NCBI GenBank assembly: GCA_963712655.1
Contig: CAVQIT010000002.1
Coordinates: 434,001 to 498,000, forward strand
DNA length: 64,000 nucleotides
DNA from: Pollutimonas sp963712655
GTDB lineage: Bacteria; Pseudomonadota; Gammaproteobacteria; Burkholderiales; Burkholderiaceae_B
Direction of reading: 5' to 3'
Shown: positions 33,177 through 41,220 of the stretch, one piece after another
Layout: each line of letters opens with the position of its first letter
Numbering within the stretch: the first letter of the stretch is position 1
Notes under the pieces: generated by a model
What the model saw: only the letters and a program-made list of their open reading frames with translations
What the model was told of the DNA's origin: nothing
The model's database searches: none
Program-made: the position numbers and the translations under genes

Positions 33177-34211
33177 ATGATCAAAAGCCCGGCCCGCAGT
33201 ACGATTGCCGATGTGGCGCGTCATGCGGGCGTTTCCAAAGCCACGGTATCGCGCTTCCTGAATCATCGCGATACCTTGCTGTCGCCCGAAATCGCCGGTC
33301 GCGTCGAAGCGGCGATTGCGGAACTCGGCTACGTGCCCAGTCCCATGGCGCAGTCGCTCAAGCGCGGGCGTTCGCGCCTGATCGGCCTGGTGGTCGCCGA
33401 CATTACCAACCCTTATTCGGTGGCCGTTTTGCGTGGCGCCGAGCAGGCATGCCGCGAGGCTGGCTATCTGCTTATGTTGTTCAACCTGGGCAACGAGGGC
33501 GAGCGCGAAAGCGCCGGCATACGCGCCTTGTCGTCGTATCGGGTGGAAGGATTCATTCTCAATACCATGGGTCACGACGCCGGAGCGCTGCTCGAGACAG
33601 CGCGCCAGGGCAGGCCTATTGTCCTGGTCGACCGATTGCACCAGGGTCTGGATGTGGACTTTGTTTCGCTGGACAACCGCCAGGCCATTTACCTTAGCGC
33701 GCAGCATTTGCTTGACGCGGGTTACCGCGAGCTGTTGCTGGTGACCGAGCCATTGGAGGGTGTCAGTTCGCGGACAGAACGCCTGCATGCTTTTGATTCT
33801 TTTGTCCATCAGCGGCAACATGAATTGACCGTATCCGGCCAATGCGTGGAAAGCCTGGAGCAGGGGCAAGAGGCGTTGATCGCCGCGCTGCAGGCATCGC
33901 GCGCGCGAGCGCTGGCGCGTTCGACGATGCCCGCGGTCATTTCCAACAACGCGGTGGTGACCTTGCGCATCGTTGCCGCGGCGGCGCGGCTGGGCTGGCG
34001 CCTGGGCAAGGACCTAGGGCTGGTGGGCATTGACGATACCGAGTGGGCGCCTTATGTCGGGCCGGGGATAAGCACGGTGTCCCAGCCCACCGACCAGCTT
34101 GGACGCATGGCGGCGCAATGCCTGATGCAGCGCGTGGCCGGCTCCAATGTTCCGCCGCGTAAAGCCTTGTTGCCGGGGACGCTGATGCCGCGCGGGTCGT
34201 CTCGGCCATAA
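33177..34211 (+). CDS. ptxS: PtxS-like LacI-family regulator of 2-ketogluconate genes
   Basis: The 344-residue LacI-family protein has TIADVARHAGVSKATVSRFLNHRDTLLSPEIAGRV as DNA-binding region. The effector domain runs RLIGLVVADITNPYSVAVLRGAEQACREAGY and RELLLVTEPLEGVSSRTERLHAF. The latter closely resembles the segment that I recall from Pseudomonas PtxS, the repressor of 2-ketogluconate genes. Two independent facts support this: a kguE-kguK-kguD operon lies downstream, and a perfect PtxS-consensus palindrome precedes it at 37118-37131. An IS element and repeats now separate the regulator from its operon. It is transcribed from its own 65-base upstream gap. Confidence 0.82.
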   Translation: MIKSPARSTIADVARHAGVSKATVSRFLNHRDTLLSPEIAGRVEAAIAELGYVPSPMAQSLKRGRSRLIGLVVADITNPYSVAVLRGAEQACREAGYLLMLFNLGNEGERESAGIRALSSYRVEGFILNTMGHDAGALLETARQGRPIVLVDRLHQGLDVDFVSLDNRQAIYLSAQHLLDAGYRELLLVTEPLEGVSSRTERLHAFDSFVHQRQHELTVSGQCVESLEQGQEALIAALQASRARALARSTMPAVISNNAVVTLRIVAAAARLGWRLGKDLGLVGIDDTEWAPYVGPGISTVSQPTDQLGRMAAQCLMQRVAGSNVPPRKALLPGTLMPRGSSRP

Positions 34212-34334
34212 TCGCGTAGCCGATGTGGGCTGAATGGCGTTTGCTTAGCGCTGTTGTGCCGATACAGGCGATGCCAGGATGTTGGCTGAGCAGCGGGAGG
34301 TTGGATCTTTTGCTGATGGGGGTTCATCTTGGCT

Positions 34335-34747
34335 GCGATCGCTTGAGTCGTCTGCTGGCGAAGTCCGTACTGTTTGCGGGCTGTATTCGTATTTGCTGTC
34401 AGTGTTTGTATTTGCTGGCGATGGTCATATTTCTAGTGCCGTCCGTCGGGGATAAGGCCTGTGGCGTCCAGCCCGGTCGGCCGTTCAGGCGCCTGCGCGC
34501 CTGACACCGCTCGCTTGTCCGGCGGCCGCTGCTTGGTGGAGCTCTTCTTGATGTCCTGCGCGGCACGCCTGCCTACGATTCCACTTGCTCGGCCTCCGAC
34601 GGGCTGGACGCCACAGGCCTTACCCCCGACGGACTCTGGTGTGTCTCAAACACGGGCGCTGGCACGGTCTGGGTTCTTGCGCTTCGTTGGGTCGTGTGGT
34701 TGCTGATCGAAGACATTACAGTGCCCGGCAATTTCCGGCCCCTACGG
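34335..34747. repeat. Structured repeat, copy A (main part, interrupted by an IS element)
   Basis: No gene lies between ptxS and the IS. The stretch is one copy of a repeat of about 440 bases whose second copy is inverted at 36505-36956. From the left it has AGCGATCGC at its outer edge, then four imperfect units of about 22 bases. Next is a 34-bp arm (34442-34475) that pairs with 34600-34633 at 33 of 34 positions. Inside this long stem is a hairpin, TCAGGCGC loop CTGC at 34485-34504. A second stem is split by the IS: TTTCCGGCCC (34732-34741) faces GGGCCGAAAA at 36199-36208. The copy ends around 36224. Confidence 0.8.
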
Positions 34748-34780
34748 TGAACTGACCCCCAGAAGTTGGACGGTCATAGA

Positions 34781-35614
34781 TTAGAGGGCCAAGGCCTGAG
34801 TTCGGTATTGCACCGGACTCAGGCCTTTTAGTTTGGTCCTGATGCGGTCGTGATTGTAGTAGTGGATGTACTGGCGGATGCCGGCCTGGAGTTGCTCAAT
34901 ACTCTCGAAGCGGTTCAGATAGAAGAACTCGGACTTCAGGGTGCCGAAGAAGCTTTCCATGGCGGCATTGTCCAGACAGTTTCCCCTGCGTGACATGCTC
35001 TGGGTCAGACCCCGCTCGATGAGTTGACGCTGATAGGCGGGCATTTGATATTGCCAGCCTTGGTCGGAATGCAGGAGCGGAGCGTCCTTGCCAGAGAGCT
35101 TGGCCAGCGCCTTTTTGAGCATGCTGCTCACCAGTGGGAAGTGAGGCCGCCGCTGCATTGTATAGGACACAATTTCGCCGTTGTACAGGTCCATCACTGG
35201 TGAGAGATACAGCCTGTGTCCCTGGACGTTGAACTCGGTCACATCAGTGACCCACTTCTGATTCGGTCGTTGTGCCTGGAATTGGCGAGCCAGGACATTA
35301 GGGACATTGGCTTGCTGTCCTCGATAGGAACGGTACTTTTTTGGCCGCACCAGAGACTTCAGTCCCACTGCCTGCATCAGTCGCTGTACCGTCTTGTGGT
35401 TGACCATCTCACCTGCCTGGCGTAGCGCCGCCGTAATGCGTCGGTAGCCGTAGCGGCCCTTGTGACACTCATACACAGCGCGGATGCGTGCCTTTAACCC
35501 CGCATGCGGATCCTCAGTCTGCTGGGCCTTGGCCTGATAGTAAAACGTGCTGCGTGACAGGTCCGCTGCCTTCAGCAGCCTCGTCAACGTGTGGCCTTGC
35601 CTCAGTTCGAGCAC
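34781..35614 (-). CDS. IS3-family transposase OrfB (DDE integrase)
   Basis: The 277-residue frame contains the retroviral-type integrase core. First Asp is in NQKWVTDVTEF, second in LLHSDQGWQYQ, and the Glu in NCLDNAAMESFFGTLKSEF, with the closing YIHYYNHDRIRTKLKGLSPVQYR. The N-terminal HTH_21 segment (IRAVYECHKGRYGYRRITAALRQ) is present. The GTG start overlaps the orfA stop by one base (TAGTG). An AAAAAG run shortly before it allows the usual -1 frameshift to make an OrfAB fusion, the active transposase of this family. Confidence 0.95.
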   Translation of the reverse strand: MLELRQGHTLTRLLKAADLSRSTFYYQAKAQQTEDPHAGLKARIRAVYECHKGRYGYRRITAALRQAGEMVNHKTVQRLMQAVGLKSLVRPKKYRSYRGQQANVPNVLARQFQAQRPNQKWVTDVTEFNVQGHRLYLSPVMDLYNGEIVSYTMQRRPHFPLVSSMLKKALAKLSGKDAPLLHSDQGWQYQMPAYQRQLIERGLTQSMSRRGNCLDNAAMESFFGTLKSEFFYLNRFESIEQLQAGIRQYIHYYNHDRIRTKLKGLSPVQYRTQALAL

Positions 35615-36141
35615 TACTTGCGCTTTTTCTGCGCAGCTTGCTCTTTGGCCTGAAGCAAGGCCCGCAATTTTTTTAGGTAGGCCACCTCCGCACGCAGATA
35701 CTGGACCTCTTGCATCAGGTCTTGGCGGGAGCGCTTGTCATCAAGCAACGGATCTGCGGATTTGGGCGATTCAGGGGCTGACATCTTCTTCGGGCGGCCT
35801 CGGGGTTTGGGCTGAAGTCCAGCCACACCCCTCTCATGATACCGGCATTGCCAGTCAGCGATGATGCCTGTCCCACCTCGAATATTGAACAGCGCAATCG
35901 CCTGATTGGCTGATAGTTCCTCTTGCTGCATCCGGTGCAGCACAGACAGCTTGAATTCTGCACTGTAGTGGCTGAATTTCTTGCGTAGGCCTAGCTGCCC
36001 ATGTTGCCGGTAGGCAGCGACCCAGCGCTTCACCATCGCATAGTCAAGACCATAGCGCCGCGCAACAGACCTGAAGCCTTGTGGCCCCGTCTCGTAGCTT
36101 TGCACTACGGATAGCTTGAATTGCTCATCGTACTTCGCCAT
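35614..36141 (-). CDS. IS3-family transposase OrfA
   Basis: The 175-residue protein has two helix-turn-helix segments (FKLSVVQSYETGPQGFRSVARRYGLDYAMVKRWVAAYRQHG and a second FKLSVLHRMQQEELSANQAIALFNI). A lysine-rich coiled-coil tail (LMQEVQYLRAEVAYLKKLRALLQ) follows. It binds the terminal repeats and joins OrfB by frameshifting at AAAAAG. I start it at the ATG at 36141, which begins MAKYDEQF, the usual beginning of IS150-group OrfA. Confidence 0.93.
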   Translation of the reverse strand: MAKYDEQFKLSVVQSYETGPQGFRSVARRYGLDYAMVKRWVAAYRQHGQLGLRKKFSHYSAEFKLSVLHRMQQEELSANQAIALFNIRGGTGIIADWQCRYHERGVAGLQPKPRGRPKKMSAPESPKSADPLLDDKRSRQDLMQEVQYLRAEVAYLKKLRALLQAKEQAAQKKRK

Positions 36142-36224
36142 AAAAAACACCCCAAAGGTTGGATCGGTGTCCAACTTCTGGGGGTCAGTTCAACGGGTGG
36201 GCCGAAAATAGCCGTACGCGATTG

Positions 36225-36504
36225 GGCATGCGACGGGGGATGTCGATTCGACGGGATTGCGGTCAATCTCGCAGGCCTTGTCGCGCGAGGTGATCATGGG
36301 CCTGGGGCTTGTGATCAGAGACTGTGAGCACCTTACACAGATTTTGGAATGCAGAGGCCGAGCGTATCGAAGGATACAGCGTTCACGAAAATCATCGGGC
36401 AGTATTTCGGCCGCTTTTTTTCCGACGCGGATCGCGCGGCCGATGCATGCCCGAACTCCCACTTGCGTGACGTGATCGGCGCAGGAAAATACCCTACAAA
36501 TTAC
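36225..36504. other. Spacer between repeat copies, no gene recognised
   Basis: About 280 bases between the two repeat copies have no ribosome-binding site plus frame that I trust. Composition is close to the chromosome average. It may be a remnant of a gene that once lay between ptxS and the kgu operon. Confidence 0.4.
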
Positions 36505-36956
36505 GGCAATCGCGTAAGGTTCTCTCGCGCCGTGCAGGGGCGAGAGAGCCGGGCACCGCAAACTCTTTCGACCTCCAAACCTGTTGCCAAACGAAGCGCA
36601 AGAACCCGAGCCGTCCCGGCGACCGTGGCCACACGACACTGTAGTCTGACGGGGGTCATGCCGGTGGAGGCCAGCCCGTTGGAGGCCGAGCAATTGGAAT
36701 CGTAGGGAGGCGTGCCGCGCAGGCCATTGAGAAGAACTCCATCAGTCAGCGGCCGCCGGACGAGATTAGCGCACGGTGTCAGGCGCGCAGGCGCCTGAAC
36801 GGCCGACCGGGCTGGCCTCCACCGGCATGACCCCCGTCGGACGGCACTAGAACTACGCACACTGCAAGCAAAACAATACCACCACCGGGAGCAGACAGTA
36901 CGAACATCCACCAGCAAACAATACGACCACCGCCAGCAAATGACCCTAGCGATCGC
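36505..36956. repeat. Structured repeat, copy B (inverted relative to copy A)
   Basis: This copy carries the same parts as copy A in opposite orientation. A terminator-like hairpin lies at 36518-36550 (GGTTCTCTCGC with GCGAGAGAGCC). The long stem pairs 36645-36678 with 36808-36841 at 33 of 34 positions. The inner hairpin TCAGGCGC/GCGCCTGA is at 36779-36798, four units of about 22 bases lie at roughly 36855-36945, and AGCGATCGC at 36948-36956. The long stems differ between copies at seven positions on each arm, and six of these are matched by a compensating change on the opposite arm. I see no coding capacity that explains this. Confidence 0.8.
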
Positions 36957-37064
36957 GACCTTGGCCCGCGCCGGTCGATCGTATCGACATTCCCTGCTAC
37001 GGCTGTCCGCAGCGGCCTAAGTAAGCGCTATCCGACATAGGCTGCGCCGAAAAAATAGCGGTTT

Positions 37065-37094
37065 TTGATCGACTAGGGTAAGTGCTGATATAAT
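37065..37094 (+). promoter_or_regulatory. Sigma-70 promoter of the kgu operon
   Basis: TTGATC at 37065-37070 and a perfect TATAAT at 37089-37094 are separated by 18 bases, which places the start point near 37101. It is the only good promoter between the repeat and the first permease gene. Confidence 0.7.
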
Positions 37095-37117
37095 TTTTCG
37101 TTCTTGGAATTAAACTA

Positions 37118-37131
37118 TGAAACCGGTTTCA
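37118..37131 (+). promoter_or_regulatory. PtxS operator
   Basis: TGAAACCGGTTTCA is a perfect 14-bp palindrome identical to the PtxS binding consensus described in Pseudomonas. It lies about 17-30 bases downstream of the predicted start point, so bound repressor would block transcription elongation or open-complex escape. 2-Ketogluconate is the known PtxS inducer. Confidence 0.85.
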
Positions 37132-37266
37132 ATGGTCTTGTTTGGCGAATGCTTTCCGGGAAGTTTGCAGTTCCGGCAACCCTATCCATCTTGATTTGTG
37201 CGGGTATTTTCTGAAACGTGCGGCATGTTTTTTAGCCGCCGGCAATACCTTGGATTTGAAAATAAC

Positions 37267-37937
37267 GTGAATTACACCTTCCAGTTCGGGCCGGTTTTCG
37301 ACGCTTGGCCTTTATTTCTTCGCGGCACCTGGATGACAATTCAATTGTCATTGCTGGCCATGATCTTCGGATCGGCGGTCGCGATTTTGTGCGCCTGGGG
37401 CAAGACCGCCGGCCCCGCGCCCGTGCGCTGGTTGATCAACGTTTACATCGAACTCATCCGCAATACGCCGTTTCTGGTGCAACTGTTTTTCTTTTTCTTT
37501 GCGCTGCCGTCTGTCGGCGTGCGCTGGTCGCCCTACACCGCGGCCCTGGTCGCCATGGTGTTCAACCTGGGCGCCTATGCCACCGAAATCGTGCGCGCCG
37601 GTATCGAGTCCATACCCAAAGGCCAGATCGAAGCCGGCCTGGCGCTAAGCCTGACGCGCATCGAAATCTTTCGCTTTGTCGTGCTCAAGCCGGCCTTGCG
37701 GGCCATATATCCGGCCTTGACCAGCCAGTTCATCCTGCTGATGCTGGCTTCCGGCGTGGTGTCGGTGATCTCGGCCGACGACCTGACTTCAGTGGCGGCC
37801 AACCTGCAATCGGAAACCTTTCGCAGCTTCGAAATCTACATCGTCATCACCGGCATCTATTTGCTGCTGACCCTGGCGTTTTCTTATTTGTTCGACTGAT
37901 GTACCAGTGGGGCCTCAGTTATCCGGACCGTCGATAA
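37267..37937 (+). CDS. Polar-amino-acid-type ABC transporter permease 1 of the kgu operon (apparent frameshift near the end)
   Basis: The frame encodes an ArtQ/HisM-type permease of about 223 residues: NYTFQFGPVFDAWPLFLRGTWMTIQLSLLAM, ELIRNTPFLVQLFFFFFALP and the EAA-like loop EAGLALSLTRIEIFRFVVLKPALRAIYPA. As written, the frame stops at 37899 after AFSYLFD. Supplying one C near 37895 continues it as LFRLMYQWGLSYPDRR to a stop at 37937, the usual family ending, and creates a TAATG overlap with the next gene. The start is uncertain: I use the GTG at 37267 where homology begins, though the frame is open from 37198. In this operon it probably imports a sugar acid rather than an amino acid. Confidence 0.8.
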
Positions 37938-38591
37938 TGCGTACCTTTGGCTATTCCGATTTATTGTTCATCGTCCAGGCGGCCACAGTGGACTGTCCTG
38001 TTGTCCATCATCGCTTTTATCGGCGGCGGCATTGTCGGCCTGATCATCGCGCTGTCGCGCACATCTGAAAACGGCGCGGCGCGCGGCTTGTCCACAGGGT
38101 TCATCAAGCTGTTCCAGGGCACGCCCTTGCTGCTGCAGTTATTCCTGGTGTTTTTCGGCGCGCCGGTCCTGGGCCTGAACATCAACCCCTGGATTGCCGC
38201 CTCGGTCGCTCTCACGCTCAACAGCGGCGCCTTCCTGGGCGAAATATGGCGCGGCTGCATTCAGGCGATTCCACGCGGCCAGTGGGAAGCGGCCGAGGCG
38301 CTGGGCCTGTCGTATCGCAACAAAATGCGCGATGTCGTGCTGCCGCAAGCCCTGAAAATAGCCGTGCCGCCCACGGTGGGCTACATGGTGCAGATTGTCA
38401 AAGGCACGTCGCTCGCGGCCATTATCGGCTTTACCGAACTTACCCGCGCCGGCCAGATCATCAATAACGCTACGTTTGAACCCATGGTGGTGTTCTCGGC
38501 GGTGGCCGCCATTTATTTTTTGTTGTGCTGGCCCTTGTCTTTGCTGGCTGCTTACATGGAGCGGCGCCTTGCCGTGTCATTGTCACGCTGA
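37937..38591 (+). CDS. Polar-amino-acid-type ABC transporter permease 2 of the kgu operon (apparent frameshift near the start)
   Basis: Most of the protein (about 217 residues) is intact: TVLLSIIAFIGGGIVGLIIALSR, GFIKLFQGTPLLLQLFLVFFGAP and WEAAEALGLSYRNKMRDVVLPQALKIAVPPTVGYMVQIVKGTSLAAIIG, the cytoplasmic loop that contacts the ATPase. The true start is probably the ATG at 37937 (RTFGYSDLLFIVQAA...). It is out of frame with the rest because of one extra base near 37985. Removing it gives the expected QAAQWTVLLS. As written, translation could only begin inside at about 37947 with a TTG, losing part of the N terminus. Confidence 0.78.
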
Positions 38592-38662
38592 GTAGGAGGG
38601 CGCGGTTTCTTCGCCCAAGCCCGCTTTTTTATCGATGTTTAGTTTATTCCTGGAGACACAAT

Positions 38663-39469
38663 ATGTTCGTACTCAAAAAAATACGCGGCGTCGCCGGCGC
38701 CGCGGTGTTGGCCGCTTGCACGGCGCTTGCCTTTGGCGCGACGGCCGCCGGTGCGGAGACCATAGATCAAGTCAAGGCAAAGGGCGAACTGACGATAGGC
38801 ATGCTTGTCGATTTCCCCCCTTATGGCATCATGAATACCGAAAACAAGCCCGATGGCTATGATGCCGACGTGGCCAAGCAACTGGCCAAGGAATTGGGCG
38901 TCAAGGTCAATATCCTTCCCGTTACCGGCCCGAATCGCATTCCCTATTTGCTGACCAACAAGGTCGATATGCTGATTGCCTCGCTGGCCATTACTCCCGA
39001 GCGTGCCAAGCAAGTGCAATTCTCGCATCCTTACTCGGCTGCCCAGATCGTCATGTTCGGCGGCAAAGACGCCAAGATTTCCAAGGCGCAGGACTTGTCC
39101 GGCCTGCGTATTGGCGTTGCCCGCGCCAGCACGCAAGATATCGCTGTCAGCAAGGTGGCTCCCAAAGACGCCAACATCCGCCGCTTCGATGACGATGCTT
39201 CGGCCATGCAAGCCTTGTTGTCAGGCCAGGTCGACGCCATTGGTTGCTCGACCACGGTAGCCGCCCAGATCGCCAAGCGCGCGCCCGATCGCTACGAGCA
39301 AAAATTTGTTTTGCTGCAGCAGGAAATGGCCGTGGCTCTGCGTCCAGGCGAGCCCAAGACCCTCGAGGCGGTCAACCAACTGGTCGACAAAAACATCAAG
39401 AACGGCGAATTCAGCAAGCTGTTCCAGAAATGGCTGGGCGCGCCTTTGCCCGCACTGAAAGCTTCCTGA
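38663..39469 (+). CDS. ABC transporter periplasmic binding protein of the kgu operon
   Basis: The 268-residue protein has a signal peptide (ending ATAAGAE) and a type II solute-binding fold of the polar amino acid family: VKAKGELTIGMLVDFPPYGIMNTENKPDGYDADVAKQLAKELG, RIPYLLTNKVDMLIASLAITPERAKQVQFSHPY and DKNIKNGEFSKLFQKWLG. In amino-acid receptors an Arg-Asp pair binds the alpha-amino carboxylate. Here the region around IASLAITPER keeps Arg, but context suggests a keto-sugar acid ligand (inference). GGAG 7 bases before the ATG at 38663 sets the start. Confidence 0.88.
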   Translation: MFVLKKIRGVAGAAVLAACTALAFGATAAGAETIDQVKAKGELTIGMLVDFPPYGIMNTENKPDGYDADVAKQLAKELGVKVNILPVTGPNRIPYLLTNKVDMLIASLAITPERAKQVQFSHPYSAAQIVMFGGKDAKISKAQDLSGLRIGVARASTQDIAVSKVAPKDANIRRFDDDASAMQALLSGQVDAIGCSTTVAAQIAKRAPDRYEQKFVLLQQEMAVALRPGEPKTLEAVNQLVDKNIKNGEFSKLFQKWLGAPLPALKAS

Positions 39470-39491
39470 CCGATTTGGCGGCGATTTAATC

Positions 39492-40289
39492 ATGACTGAC
39501 AGACAGACTACCCTTGCTGTCGATGGCTCGGATCGTTCCTCCGCCCGGCAGGGCGAAACGATTATCGAAATCGAAGCGCTTGACAAGTGGTACGGTGCAT
39601 TCCACGCCCTTACCAATGTCGACCTGACCGTTGCCGCCGGTGAACGGATCGTTATTTGCGGGCCTTCGGGCTCGGGCAAATCGACGCTCATCCGCTGCAT
39701 CAACGGACTTGAAAAAATACAGCAAGGCCGTATCGTGGTCGACGGCATCGATCTTACCGCCAGCGCGCGCAATATCGATGCGGTCCGCCAGGAAGTCGGC
39801 ATGGTATTTCAGCAGTTCAATCTGTTTCCGCACATGACGGTGTTGCGCAACTGCATGCTGGCCCCTATGCGCTCGCGCGGCATCAGCGCGCAAGAGGCCG
39901 AGGCAATAGCCATGAAGTACTTGACCCGGGTGCGCATTGCCGATCAGGCCTTGAAATATCCCAGTCAATTGTCAGGCGGCCAGCAGCAGCGGGTGGCTAT
40001 TGCGCGCGCGCTGTGCATGACTCCCAAGATCATGCTGTTCGACGAGCCGACCTCGGCGCTCGATCCTGAAATGGTGAAAGAAGTGCTCGACACCATGATA
40101 GGCCTGGCCGAAGACGGCATGACCATGCTGTGCGTGACGCATGAAATGGGATTTGCGCGCAGCGTGGCCGACAGGGTCATTTTCATGGCGGACGGAACCA
40201 TTATCGAACAGGCATCTCCCGAACAGTTTTTCAGCAATCCCCAGAACGACAAAACCCGCGGCTTCCTGGGCCAGATCCTGAATTCGTAG
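39492..40289 (+). CDS. Polar-amino-acid-type ABC transporter ATPase of the kgu operon
   Basis: The 265-residue ATPase has Walker A CGPSGSGKSTLIRCINGLE near residue 55, Q-loop VGMVFQQFNLFPHMTVL, signature LSGGQQQRVAIARAL, Walker B IMLFDEPTSALDPEM and the switch His in CVTHEMGFA. It is a GlnQ/HisP-class protein energising the two permeases. It is followed by a 157-base gap before kguE that carries no obvious terminator, so transport and catabolic genes are probably one transcript. Confidence 0.93.
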   Translation: MTDRQTTLAVDGSDRSSARQGETIIEIEALDKWYGAFHALTNVDLTVAAGERIVICGPSGSGKSTLIRCINGLEKIQQGRIVVDGIDLTASARNIDAVRQEVGMVFQQFNLFPHMTVLRNCMLAPMRSRGISAQEAEAIAMKYLTRVRIADQALKYPSQLSGGQQQRVAIARALCMTPKIMLFDEPTSALDPEMVKEVLDTMIGLAEDGMTMLCVTHEMGFARSVADRVIFMADGTIIEQASPEQFFSNPQNDKTRGFLGQILNS

Positions 40290-40446
40290 TGTGGATCGGC
40301 AACCAAAGCGCGCAGTCCCATGGGATTGCCGCAACAGGGCGGCCAGGACACTGCCGATGGAACATCCCTGGTATTAACGCAAAAGCCGGACGGCATTGCC
40401 GCGACTTGTTTTTCGCCCGGCGCCTGTCTGTGGCTTTGATGGAATC

Positions 40447-41220
40447 ATGAATTCGTCCAATCAAATAATTGTTTCCCTGGGCTCTTTTGGCGCAAGTGAA
40501 GTGCGGCGTCATGGACAGGGCTGGTTTATAGAACTGTGCCGGAAGGCGGGCGCCGATGGCGTCGAGATTCGCAGCGAACTGCTGCAGGGCCTGGATGGTG
40601 AAATTGCCGGGCTTGCCGCCAGCCTGCGCGAGGCGGGGCTGGCCTGTGTGTACTCCTGCGCCGATATGTTGTGGGACGAGACCGGCGCATTGAGTTTGCC
40701 GGTGCTCGAACTGGGGCTAGCCAATGCCGCCGCCCTCGATTCGCCAATACTGAAAATGTCCCTGGGCGCTTTCGGGCGGGAATCCCAGGCGACTCTTGAC
40801 GTCTTGACGCAGCGGCTGGCCCGGCAAGCAGTCAGGCTGCTTATCGAAAACGACCAGACGGCCAGCGCGGGCGCCCTGGATAGTCTGCAACATTTTTTCC
40901 AGGCGGCGGATAGCCGCGGCCTGGATATTGGCATGACCTTCGATATGGGCAACTGGCATTGGGTGGGTGAATGCGCCATGCAGGCCGCGCAGGCCTTGTC
41001 CGCGCGAGTTCGCTACATTCATTGCAAGGGCGTGCAGCGCCAGCCTGGGCGCTGGGTTGCCGTGCCGTTGATGGAGTCGGCGGCGCCATGGCGGGCAATA
41101 TTGCGGGCCTTGCCCGGCAACGTGCCGCGCGCCATCGAGTACCCGCTGGCCGGCGAGGATTTGCTGTCCGTTACGCGGGCGGCTCTTGATGAATTACGTA
41201 ATCTGGAGAATAAATCGTGA
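40447..41220 (+). CDS. kguE: KguE-like TIM-barrel isomerase/epimerase
   Basis: The 257-residue TIM-barrel protein starts QIIVSLGSFGASEVRRHGQGWFIELCRKAGADGVEIRSELL, which closely resembles Pseudomonas KguE as I recall it. It continues with LLIENDQT and DIGMTFDMGNWHWVGE, where Glu, Asp and His would bind a metal. KguE is encoded in the 2-ketogluconate operon, but its precise reaction is not settled. The ATG at 40447 has GATGGA just upstream. Its last codons overlap the kguK start (GTGA). Confidence 0.85.
   Translation: MNSSNQIIVSLGSFGASEVRRHGQGWFIELCRKAGADGVEIRSELLQGLDGEIAGLAASLREAGLACVYSCADMLWDETGALSLPVLELGLANAAALDSPILKMSLGAFGRESQATLDVLTQRLARQAVRLLIENDQTASAGALDSLQHFFQAADSRGLDIGMTFDMGNWHWVGECAMQAAQALSARVRYIHCKGVQRQPGRWVAVPLMESAAPWRAILRALPGNVPRAIEYPLAGEDLLSVTRAALDELRNLENKS

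Larger units (their letters stand above)
34748..36192 (-). mobile_element. Intact IS3-family insertion sequence, IS150-like ends
   Basis: The 1445-bp element is bounded by 24-bp perfect inverted repeats starting TGAACTGACCCCCAGAAG (34748-34771 and 36169-36192). It is flanked on both sides by ACGG (34744-34747 and 36193-36196), a 4-bp target duplication. Two overlapping frames encode orfA and orfB, both apparently intact. Perfect ends and target duplication indicate a recent insertion. It lies inside structured repeat copy A and separates ptxS from the kgu operon. Confidence 0.95.

Noticed and set aside
34223..34706. Open frames of 80-93 codons inside structured repeat copy A, and a 138-codon frame at 36501-36917 in copy B
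   Set aside because: The frames differ between copies, lack ribosome-binding sites and run through hairpin stems. The compensatory stem changes explain the sequence better than coding.
34748..36192. The region as a composite transposon carrying kgu genes
   Set aside because: Only one IS copy is present and its target duplication closes directly around it.
36855..36945. A CRISPR-like array from the 22-bp units
   Set aside because: Units are contiguous and imperfect without unique spacers, and no cas genes are near.
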